From: an uncultured Olsenella sp.
GTDB lineage: Bacteria > Actinomycetota > Coriobacteriia > Coriobacteriales > Atopobiaceae
Direction of reading: 5' to 3'
Assembly (NCBI GenBank): GCA_937900605.1
Contig: CALCDK010000138.1
Location: forward strand, 1 to 19,571
Length of the DNA stretch: 19,571 nucleotides
Below are positions 6,731 to 13,018 of the stretch, one piece after another (position 1 is the first letter of the stretch; every line of letters begins with the position of its first letter). Made by a program: the position numbers and the translations under genes. The notes below the pieces were generated by a model, which worked only from the letters and a program-made list of their open reading frames with translations, made no database searches and was not told the origin of the DNA.

Positions 6731-7476
6731 TAGTCGTCGGCCCTCAGGGCGTAGTACCAGCGCACGGACTGCCCGTCGGACAGCGAGAAGGACGAGCAGG
6801 CCACGTTGGGCACGGTGCCGTCCACGGAGTACTTCCAGCCGGACTCCCCGCCCCTCTCTCCGGCGGCGAGGCCGTCGACCGAGGTGACGTACGTGCCGAA
6901 GGGGCTCGGGCGGGCGCCCACGGCGGCGCCGGTGGCCACGAGGGCGTCGTAGGCCGTGGCGCCGCGGCCCAGGGTCACTGAGACGCTGCGGGAGGGGCCG
7001 CCGGCGGCGGAGGCGTCGAGGAGCACGGTGACGCGGATGCGGCCGTCGTCGGGCGCCGGGGCCTGCGGGGCCTCGGGCGAGCCCTGCGCGGCGGGGGCGT
7101 CGCCGTGGCCCGCGGAGGGGCCGGACGCGCCCGGGGCGGACGTGGTGCCGCCGTAGACGAGCCCGTCGTCGCCGCCGTCGGGCGCGGGGGCGCCGGCGCC
7201 GGGGCGGGCGTCGCCAGCGGGGGCGTAGGTGCCGGCGTCGTCGGCGGGCGTCGCGGCGGCGTCACCGGTCGCGGCGGCGTCGTCGGGCGCGGCCCCGGCC
7301 GAGGCCGCGGGGGCATCGCCGGCAGGCGCGGGGGCGCTCGCGTAGGACCAGGCCACCCAGCCGAACAGCGCGCACGCGCAGGCGCAGGCGGCCGCCACGG
7401 CGAGAAGCGCCGAGCGGGAGGGGCCGCGACGGCGGTCGCGGGCGGACTCGGGCTCCTCGGGAGGCCTCAGGCCCAT
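6730..7476 (-). CDS. Membrane-anchored DUF4430 (transcobalamin-like C-terminal) protein, 248 aa
   Basis: A basic N-terminus (RDRRRGPSRS) and one hydrophobic segment (about 22-44) anchor the protein. A low-complexity Ala/Pro/Asp/Gly linker follows (about 47-140), then a C-terminal DUF4430 domain (143-248). In this domain RGATAYDALVATG, SGWKYSVDG and the ending DGQSVRWYYAL are the recognisable parts. DUF4430 (PF14478) is related to the beta domain of transcobalamin and intrinsic factor, so a role in holding a corrinoid at the surface is plausible. A lipoprotein is an alternative because cysteines lie within the segment (ACACACA), but the -3 residue is Ala rather than Leu, so I favour a membrane anchor. 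The start ATG shares one base with the upstream stop (TGATG) and has AGGAGG five bases before it. Confidence 0.85.
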   Translation of the reverse strand: MGLRPPEEPESARDRRRGPSRSALLAVAAACACACALFGWVAWSYASAPAPAGDAPAASAGAAPDDAAATGDAAATPADDAGTYAPAGDARPGAGAPAPDGGDDGLVYGGTTSAPGASGPSAGHGDAPAAQGSPEAPQAPAPDDGRIRVTVLLDASAAGGPSRSVSVTLGRGATAYDALVATGAAVGARPSPFGTYVTSVDGLAAGERGGESGWKYSVDGTVPNVACSSFSLSDGQSVRWYYALRADD

Positions 7477-10400
7477 CAGTCCCTCCTCCCCGCGCGGACG
7501 GCGGCCACGAGGGCGGCCACCATGGCGACGAAGGCCACGACGAGGCCGACGACCGGCCAGGCGGGCATGGCCGCGGGGGCGCCGGAGTCGTCGGAGCTGG
7601 CCTCGGAGGCGGGCGCCGGGGTGCTCACGTCGGGCTCGGCGTCGGGAGCCGGGACGGTGCCGTCGGCTGCGGGGGTGCCGGCGGCGTCACCGGTGGCCGC
7701 GGACGCGGTGACGCCCGCGACGGCGCCGGTCGCGGCGCTGCCGTTCTCGCCGTTGCCAGCGTTGCCGCCACCGTTGTTGCCGTTGTTACCGTTCTCGCCG
7801 TTGCCGGTGTTGCCGTTCTCGCCGTTGCCGGTGTTGCCGTTCTCGCCGTTGCCGGTGTTGCCGTTGTTACCGTTGCCGTTCTCGCCGGCAAGGACGCCGG
7901 GACGCAGCGCGAACAGGCGGCCTGAGTCGTTCACGTAGTACAGCGAGCCGTCCGCGCCCACGACGACGCTCGCCATGGTGTAGTCGGCGGCGTCGCCCTG
8001 CGGTGCGTGCAGCACGCTCGCGGAGTCGTCGCCCAGGCGGTAGGCGTAGGCGCCGCCGGGCTTGGCGTTGCAGGTGAAGTAGGCCATGACCTGGCCGTCG
8101 CGCACGCAGGCGGCCGGCGCGCCCTTGACGTCGCCGGGCAGCTCGGAGCCGTCGGCCAGCGTGGTCACCTGGCGCTCGAGCGACATGGCGTCGAGGTCGA
8201 CCACGGCCAGCACGCCCTTGTAGCGCTCGGTTGCGCCGCCCACGACGGCGCGCGACCCCACGACCACGGGCGTCGACGTCGAGCTCGCGGCGAAGCGCAC
8301 GGAGCCCTCCTCGCGCAGGGTGCCGTCGGCGAGAAGCGCCAGGCGGTGCAGCACGCCGTCCCCCGTGACGACGAGCAGGGAGTCGCCGGCGCGCACGACG
8401 TCGGAGCGCACGCGCGCGCCCAGGTCGAGCACGCACTCGTCAGCGCCCGTCGCGGCGTCCAGCGAGCGGACGCGGCCCGCGCCGTCCACGGCCACGAGCC
8501 TGTCGCCGGCCGCCACGGCGCCGGACCAGTAGTAGCCGGCGTCGCCGGGGCGCACCCACTGGATGACGCCGTCGGACAGGCGCACGCTCGCGAGGTGGCC
8601 GGAGGCGCCGTCGGGCGTGGTGGTGCCCAGGTAGGCGGAGCCGTCGGCGACCTCGACGGACGAGAGGGACTGCTCGTCGGCGGCGATGGGGCCGGCCACC
8701 CAGACGCAGGTCAGCGCGTCGGCGGTGAGCGCCTGGAGGCGACCGCCATGCAGCGGCACGAGGACGAGGCCGTCGGCCACCGTCATGCGGCACATCGAGT
8801 CGACGGGCGCGGCGAGCGGCGCGGTGCGGACCACCTCGCCGGTCGCGGCGTCACGCGCCTGGAGCTCGGAGCCCACGGCCACGTAGGCCAGGCCGCCGGC
8901 CAGCACCGGGTCGCTCGCGTAGACCGAGCCCATGACGTCGGCGCCCAGCTCGACGGACCAGGCCAGCTCGCCGGCCTCGGGCGTCGGGCGTCCGTCGACG
9001 GCGCCGGGCGCGAAGCCGCCCCAGTCGACGGGCCAGTCGGTCGGACGCACGGCGTCGGGGACCACCTCGACGCCGTCGGTGGAGCCGGGCAGGTCGGCGC
9101 CGTCGGCGGCGTAGACCCAGGTGACGCTGTCGCCGGGCTGCAGGCGGACGTCGCCGGCGCCGGACATGGAGTACTCGCCGTTGACGAACAGCTGCCAGTA
9201 GCGGCCGGTCGCGGCGTCCCAGCCCAGGGTGCGGCCGTCCGGCGAGGTGATGGTGTCGAGCGACCAGCCCCACGAGCCCACGCCGTACTGGGCCTGCAGG
9301 CCGGTGGCGGCGAACATGGCCTCGGTGGCGTCGGCCGCGGAGGAGCCGGCCGGGACGGAGTAGAGCGCGTCGGACGCCCAGGTCTGGGGCTCGCCCTTCT
9401 CGTCGACGCCCACGACGCCCACGCTCACCTGGACGGCGGGCTGGCTCGCGTCGCGGCCCAGGACGGTGAAGCGGGCGCTGGCGGGGGTGGCGGCCAGCAC
9501 GCGGAGCTGCGCGACGAGCTGCGGGTCGCTGGTGGGGTCGGTGCGGGCCACGTCGTAGTAGCGGCCCAGGTCCTCGTGGGCCAGGACGGAGTCGACCTCG
9601 ACCGCGGTGTCGCGCTCGGGACGGGCGCGCAGCACGAGGTTCTCGTGCTGGAGCAGGGTCGGGTCGCTGGAGCGGAACTTGTTGGCCTGGCCGGAGGGGC
9701 CCATGGGGTCGTAGCCGGGGCGGTCCGCCACGACGACGCCGCGGTGGGCGTCGGCCGAGGCCACGTCATAGTCCCAGGTCAGAGACCCGTCCGGCGAGAA
9801 GGACGCCTTCTGGAAGGCGTGCAGGCTGCCGGTCACGGCGTCAGCGGAGGGGTTGTCGCCCAGCAGGGCCGCCCCGTAGCCGTCGCGCGCGGCGCCCATG
9901 AGGCGCACGCCCTGCTCGACCTCGGCGGGCCCGAGGGCGCTCACCGTCAGGCCCACCGTCTTGGAGGCCACGACCGAGGGGTCCGACTTGGAGCGCACGG
10001 TGAGCGTCAGGCGCACCGGCGCGTCGGGGCGGCCGGGCAGCGGGCGCATCACGTTGGCGCGATAGCCGCTCACCCGCAGCGCGTCGGAGTCGCAGGAGTA
10101 GGTGACGGCGTAGTCGCGCCCGTCGACGCCCAGCGAGCGCGTGGTGGGCAGCTGCACGTCGCCGTGCACGGCAGCGGGGTCGACGGCCAGGCCGGTGCCG
10201 GAGTAGGCGAGCCCCTCGGCGCCGAACGCCGCGTCCACGCGGTCCTGCAGCGCGGAGGAGCCGGCCTGCGGGTCGGCGGCCGACACGACCTGCCAGGAGA
10301 GCTCGCAGGTGACGTCCGGTCCGTTGCCGTAGCCGGGCACGGCCAGCTCGAGCGTGGCGACGAGGCCGCAGGTGGCGTCGGCCGCGCCGTGCGAGAGGGT

Positions 10401-11513
10401 CGCGACGTAGCTGGCGTCGTAGTTCTCGTCGAAGCCGTCCTGGGAGACGCGCGCCACGTCGGGGTCGGCGCTGCGCCAGCTCACGCGGGCCAGGAGCCTG
10501 CCGCCGTCGCGCACGGCGCCGGGCAGGCGCACCGGGCCGTCGCCGGCCTCGACGCGGGCGGGGACGTCGATGCGGTCGCGCAGGCCGGCCAGGTAGGACT
10601 CGACTCGGGCGGCGTCCCACGGCAGCGTGCACGCGCGGGACGGCGAGAAGGACGCGCGGGCCTCGCCGAGCGACAGCTCCCAGGTGGGGGTGACGCGGCG
10701 CAGCAGCGAGTAGTCGGACGAGACGGTCCTGTCGGCGGGCGCGAGGAAGAACGGGGTCACCGCACCGGTCGCGACGTCGATGCCGCCGGCCATGGCCGGG
10801 TCGGTGGCGCCGGGCTCGACGGACGAGAGGCGCACGGCCACGTCGCCGTGGCCCAGCTCGGCCAGGCGGGCGCGCAGCTGGTCGTTGACGTTGGCGCCGG
10901 GGGCGTCCAGGGAGGGGGCCCAGCCGGACAGCGCCGCGACGGCCGACTGCAGGCGCGCGGCGTCGCCCTGCGGCGCGGCGGGGCCGTCGGCGACGACGGG
11001 GACCGTCGTGGAGCGCCACGACCACAGGGTCTCGCCGCCGTTGTAGGAGACCTTGCAGGCCAGGTAGGAGCCGGCCTGCTCGGCCGTGGGGACGAACTCG
11101 CGCGACGTGGCGCCCTCGATGGGGGCGAAGCCGGCGTAGGCGGCGTCGGTCGTGCCGGTGGCGCGGGCGGGCCCGGCGTACCACTGGTACGAGAGCTGGG
11201 CGTAGTCGGACTCGGGGATCTCGTAGTCCCAGTCGTCCCACTCGTCGTGGCACTCCCCCATCACGCTCACGGGCGCGCCGGCGCGCACCTCGGCGGGCTC
11301 GTCGTAGGTGGAGGGGTCGATCACGCTCAGGAAGTCGAGCGTGACGTGGGAGCGCGCCGCCTGCGAGGGCACGTCGCCCTGGCCGGCGCGCAGCGACTGC
11401 GCGAGGGCGGGCATGGGCAGGGAGCTGGTGCCCACGGATGCCGCGAGGCACAGCGCGACGAGCGCGCGAGCCCGGGACCGGGGCTGCTGGCTGGGGGGCG
11501 TGGTTGGTGACAT
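7476..11513 (-). CDS. Large surface protein: Ig-like domains, DUF4430, beta-propeller and C-terminal membrane anchor, 1345 aa
   Basis: The ATG at 11513 gives a signal peptide (residues 1-38, cleavage after PALA) and has AAAGGAAGG upstream. Then come an Ig-like domain with LSYQWYAG and GSYLACKV (about 55-185), a long region with 'atrophied Ig'-type repeats such as VSWRSADPDVARVS, and a region with DAVTGSLHAF and GYDPMGPSGQA (about 190-700). Next is a DUF4430 domain (about 714-806: VPAGSSAADATEAMF, YWQLFVNG, GDSVTWVYA). A PQQ/WD-like beta-propeller follows (about 848-1208) with repeated 'LVAVDGAGRVRSLDAATG'-type blades. An Asn/Gly repeat linker (about 1209-1258), a Pro/Ala/Asp stretch and a final transmembrane helix (about 1318-1340) with an RAGRRD tail complete it. 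No LPXTG sortase motif is seen. As first gene of the ECF operon it probably captures or presents the substrate outside the cell. Confidence 0.88.
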   Translation of the reverse strand: MSPTTPPSQQPRSRARALVALCLAASVGTSSLPMPALAQSLRAGQGDVPSQAARSHVTLDFLSVIDPSTYDEPAEVRAGAPVSVMGECHDEWDDWDYEIPESDYAQLSYQWYAGPARATGTTDAAYAGFAPIEGATSREFVPTAEQAGSYLACKVSYNGGETLWSWRSTTVPVVADGPAAPQGDAARLQSAVAALSGWAPSLDAPGANVNDQLRARLAELGHGDVAVRLSSVEPGATDPAMAGGIDVATGAVTPFFLAPADRTVSSDYSLLRRVTPTWELSLGEARASFSPSRACTLPWDAARVESYLAGLRDRIDVPARVEAGDGPVRLPGAVRDGGRLLARVSWRSADPDVARVSQDGFDENYDASYVATLSHGAADATCGLVATLELAVPGYGNGPDVTCELSWQVVSAADPQAGSSALQDRVDAAFGAEGLAYSGTGLAVDPAAVHGDVQLPTTRSLGVDGRDYAVTYSCDSDALRVSGYRANVMRPLPGRPDAPVRLTLTVRSKSDPSVVASKTVGLTVSALGPAEVEQGVRLMGAARDGYGAALLGDNPSADAVTGSLHAFQKASFSPDGSLTWDYDVASADAHRGVVVADRPGYDPMGPSGQANKFRSSDPTLLQHENLVLRARPERDTAVEVDSVLAHEDLGRYYDVARTDPTSDPQLVAQLRVLAATPASARFTVLGRDASQPAVQVSVGVVGVDEKGEPQTWASDALYSVPAGSSAADATEAMFAATGLQAQYGVGSWGWSLDTITSPDGRTLGWDAATGRYWQLFVNGEYSMSGAGDVRLQPGDSVTWVYAADGADLPGSTDGVEVVPDAVRPTDWPVDWGGFAPGAVDGRPTPEAGELAWSVELGADVMGSVYASDPVLAGGLAYVAVGSELQARDAATGEVVRTAPLAAPVDSMCRMTVADGLVLVPLHGGRLQALTADALTCVWVAGPIAADEQSLSSVEVADGSAYLGTTTPDGASGHLASVRLSDGVIQWVRPGDAGYYWSGAVAAGDRLVAVDGAGRVRSLDAATGADECVLDLGARVRSDVVRAGDSLLVVTGDGVLHRLALLADGTLREEGSVRFAASSTSTPVVVGSRAVVGGATERYKGVLAVVDLDAMSLERQVTTLADGSELPGDVKGAPAACVRDGQVMAYFTCNAKPGGAYAYRLGDDSASVLHAPQGDAADYTMASVVVGADGSLYYVNDSGRLFALRPGVLAGENGNGNNGNTGNGENGNTGNGENGNTGNGENGNNGNNGGGNAGNGENGSAATGAVAGVTASAATGDAAGTPAADGTVPAPDAEPDVSTPAPASEASSDDSGAPAAMPAWPVVGLVVAFVAMVAALVAAVRAGRRD
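7789..7860. repeat. Three perfect 24-bp tandem copies inside the surface-protein gene
   Basis: The unit CCGTTCTCGCCGTTGCCGGT plus GTTG is repeated identically at 7789-7812, 7813-7836 and 7837-7860, with degenerate copies on both sides. On the coding strand each copy encodes eight residues of the type NTGNGENG. Perfect DNA identity suggests recent slippage or expansion. The repeat forms the flexible spacer between propeller and membrane anchor. Confidence 0.9.
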
Positions 11514-11684
11514 GGCCTTCCTTTCCCGTCGGGTGGACGCGGGAGGGCAAGGCAGGACCGACGGCACGCGCGGCCGTCCCCTTGACACAGCTTCGTGCTG
11601 ATCCGGAGTCAAACCGGAATCCTTTTTTCTCTACTAGGCGTAGCAGCTCTTACCGTGCCCTCGTATGCAACTGGCACGATTCTA
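11514..11684 (-). promoter_or_regulatory. Promoter and structured leader of the surface protein/ECF operon
   Basis: On the minus strand TAGAAT (11679-11684) is a good -10, though no clear -35 precedes it. A leader of about 160 nt would follow. It contains CGTGCC/GGCACG, then CTAC/GTAG, then an A-rich run, then two hairpins that cannot form together: GAT-CCGG/CCGG-ATC (around 11602-11623) and TTGAC/GTCAA with inner CAGC/GCTG (around 11582-11612). A GACGGC/GCCGTC hairpin lies nearer the start. Alternative pairing is what a riboswitch or attenuator would need. I could not find the conserved B12-riboswitch boxes, so the class is unassigned. Confidence 0.4.
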
Positions 11685-11691
11685 CCGCATC

Positions 11692-11708
11692 GGCGAGAGG
11701 GGCCCGCG
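11692..11708 (+). repeat. GGCGAGAGGGGC intergenic element, copy 2
   Basis: GGCGAGAGGGGCCCGCG matches the element at 1655 for its first 15 bases. GGCG at its left can pair with CGCC at 11707-11710. It lies just upstream of the predicted -10 of the surface-protein operon, on the opposite strand to the neighbouring genes. Confidence 0.5.
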
Positions 11709-11730
11709 CCGCCGGCGGGTCACACGAGAA

Positions 11731-11776
11731 GGGCGGGCCGCCCGGCGTGACGCGCGTCACGTGGGACGGCCCGCCC
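11731..11776 (-). terminator. Nested hairpin downstream of lgt, probable terminator
   Basis: GGGCGGGCCG (11731-11740) pairs perfectly with CGGCCCGCCC (11767-11776). Inside the loop lies a perfect 16-bp palindrome, CGTGACGCGCGTCACG (11746-11761). Read on the minus strand it follows the lgt stop by about 50 bases and is followed by TTCTCGTGTG, only modestly T-rich. Termination of the NifU-lgt transcript is the simplest role. A protein-binding dyad is the alternative. Confidence 0.55.
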
Positions 11777-11828
11777 GAGCGGGACCCCCTGGGGCCCCGG
11801 TCGCCCCGGCCTCGCGGGCCGGGCGCGC

Positions 11829-12653
11829 TCACGCGGCGCGGTCGAGGTATCCGACCTGCGGCCGGTTGGCCCTTCTCGCCACCACCAGCAGGACCACGCC
11901 GGCCACGACGAGCGGGACGCTCAGCAGCTGGCCCATGGTGATGGGGCCGAACAGGTAGCCGAGCTGGGCGTCGGGGACGCGCACGAACTCGACGAGGAAG
12001 CGGAAGACGCCGTAGAGCGTCAGGAACGTGCCCATGAAGGTGCCCTGCGGGCGCGGTGGCACGCGCCGCGAGAGCGCGTAGAGCACCGCGAAGATCACGA
12101 GGCCCTCGAGCACGGCCTCGTAGAGCTGGGACGGGTGGCGATAGACCGCACCACCCGTCTCGAACATGACGCCCCAGGGCAGGTCGCAGGGCTTGCCCCA
12201 CAGCTCGCCGTTGACGAAGTTGGCGCAGCGGCCGAAGAACAGGCCGAGGGGCGCGCCGATGCAGGCGAGGTCGCACATGGTGGGCGCCGAGATCTTGTAG
12301 TGGCGGCACACCAGCGCGCCGCCCACGACCGCGCCGACGAGGCCGCCGTGGAAGCTCATGCCGCCGTGGTTGAGCATGAAGATCTCGAGCGGGTGCTCGA
12401 GGTAGTAGCCGGCCCCGTAGAACAGCACGTAGAAGAGCCTGCCGCCGATGATGACGCCGAAGACGGCGCCGATGACGACCGACAGGACGTCGTCGGCCGA
12501 GATGCCCAGCCCCCAGCGACGGGCGGTGCGGTACAGGATGACGCCCGCGCAGACGAAGCCGAGCAGGTACGCGATGCCGTACCAGCGCACCGAGAGCGGA
12601 CCCAGCGTGAACGCCACCGGGTCGATGGCGTGGTAGAGCCGGTCGAGCCACAT
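11829..12653 (-). CDS. lgt: Prolipoprotein diacylglyceryl transferase, 274 aa
   Basis: This integral membrane enzyme moves a diacylglyceryl group from phosphatidylglycerol to the lipobox cysteine of prolipoproteins, the first step of lipoprotein maturation. About seven hydrophobic helices are visible. The Lgt signature is present as GRCANFVNGELWG (141-153), containing the essential Arg142 and Asn/Glu residues. His102 in MSFHGG corresponds to the conserved catalytic-site His. RWYGIAYLLGF near the N-terminus and YRHPSQLYEA (171-180) are also typical. The ATG at 12653 is 10 bases after the stop of the NifU-like gene, so the two are probably co-transcribed. Its own Shine-Dalgarno is weak, suggesting coupling. 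Length is normal for the family. Confidence 0.97.
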   Translation of the reverse strand: MWLDRLYHAIDPVAFTLGPLSVRWYGIAYLLGFVCAGVILYRTARRWGLGISADDVLSVVIGAVFGVIIGGRLFYVLFYGAGYYLEHPLEIFMLNHGGMSFHGGLVGAVVGGALVCRHYKISAPTMCDLACIGAPLGLFFGRCANFVNGELWGKPCDLPWGVMFETGGAVYRHPSQLYEAVLEGLVIFAVLYALSRRVPPRPQGTFMGTFLTLYGVFRFLVEFVRVPDAQLGYLFGPITMGQLLSVPLVVAGVVLLVVARRANRPQVGYLDRAA

Positions 12654-12663
12654 GCCGGCGGCC

Positions 12664-12900
12664 CTAGAACGCCGCGGGCTGGACGCGCGTCACGCCGGGG
12701 ACGTGCTCCATGAGGATGCGCTCGATGCCCTCGGACATGTCGAGCGAGGAGAGCGGGCAGCCGGCGCAGGCGCCCTGCATCTCCAGGGTCACGACGCCGT
12801 CGTCGCTGCAGTCGATGAGCGCGACGTCGCCGCCGTCGGCCTGGAGGCTCTGACGGATGACGTCGATGGTGGCCTCGAGGAGCTCGCGGTCAACTGCCAT
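12664..12900 (-). CDS. NifU-like C-terminal domain protein (Fe-S scaffold/carrier), 78 aa
   Basis: The whole protein is a single NifU C-terminal (Nfu-type) domain. An N-terminal helix ends in SLQADGGDVALI, followed by a beta hairpin and then GACAGCPLS, where Cys45 and Cys48 form the CxxC expected to hold a shared 4Fe-4S cluster between two subunits. The C-terminal GVTRVQP is also characteristic. It probably carries or assembles Fe-S clusters for cytoplasmic enzymes, possibly including the U32-family protein just upstream, though that link is inference. The ATG at 12900 has AAAGGA about eight bases upstream. The stop is 10 bases before lgt. Confidence 0.92.
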   Translation of the reverse strand: MAVDRELLEATIDVIRQSLQADGGDVALIDCSDDGVVTLEMQGACAGCPLSSLDMSEGIERILMEHVPGVTRVQPAAF

Positions 12901-12919
12901 GGTGTGGTCCTTTCTCCCG

Positions 12920-12983
12920 GGCGCCCGGACGGGGGCGCCTCGCGTTGCAGACGGGCGCGGCGCGCGTCAGCGGGCGCCGCGCC
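12920..12983 (-). terminator. Two hairpins between the U32 gene and the NifU-like gene
   Basis: GGCGCGGCGC (12954-12963) pairs perfectly with GCGCCGCGCC (12974-12983), giving a 10-bp stem. No T tract follows on the minus strand, so it may be a weak terminator for the U32 gene. A second stem, GGCGCCC (12920-12926) with GGGCGCC (12933-12939), ends close to the NifU-like ribosome binding site. No other feature is seen in 12901-13018. Confidence 0.4.
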
Positions 12984-13018
12984 GGCAGGTGCGACGTCGC
13001 CGCCGCGCCCAGTAGATG

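Noticed and set aside
8007..11510. Plus-strand 1167-codon open frame antisense to the surface protein
   Set aside because: Its product is dominated by Gly/Ala/Val/Arg/His, which is the mirror of high-GC coding on the other strand. The minus-strand protein has a signal peptide, recognisable domains and a ribosome binding site.
11514..11612. N-terminal extension of the surface protein to 1378 residues
   Set aside because: The longer form would put 33 polar residues before the signal peptide. ATG at 11513 has a good ribosome binding site.
11582..11625. Plus-strand Rho-independent terminator (CCGG hairpin followed by CTTTTTT)
   Set aside because: No plus-strand gene ends nearby. The stem is short and bulged, and the region reads better as the leader of the minus-strand operon.
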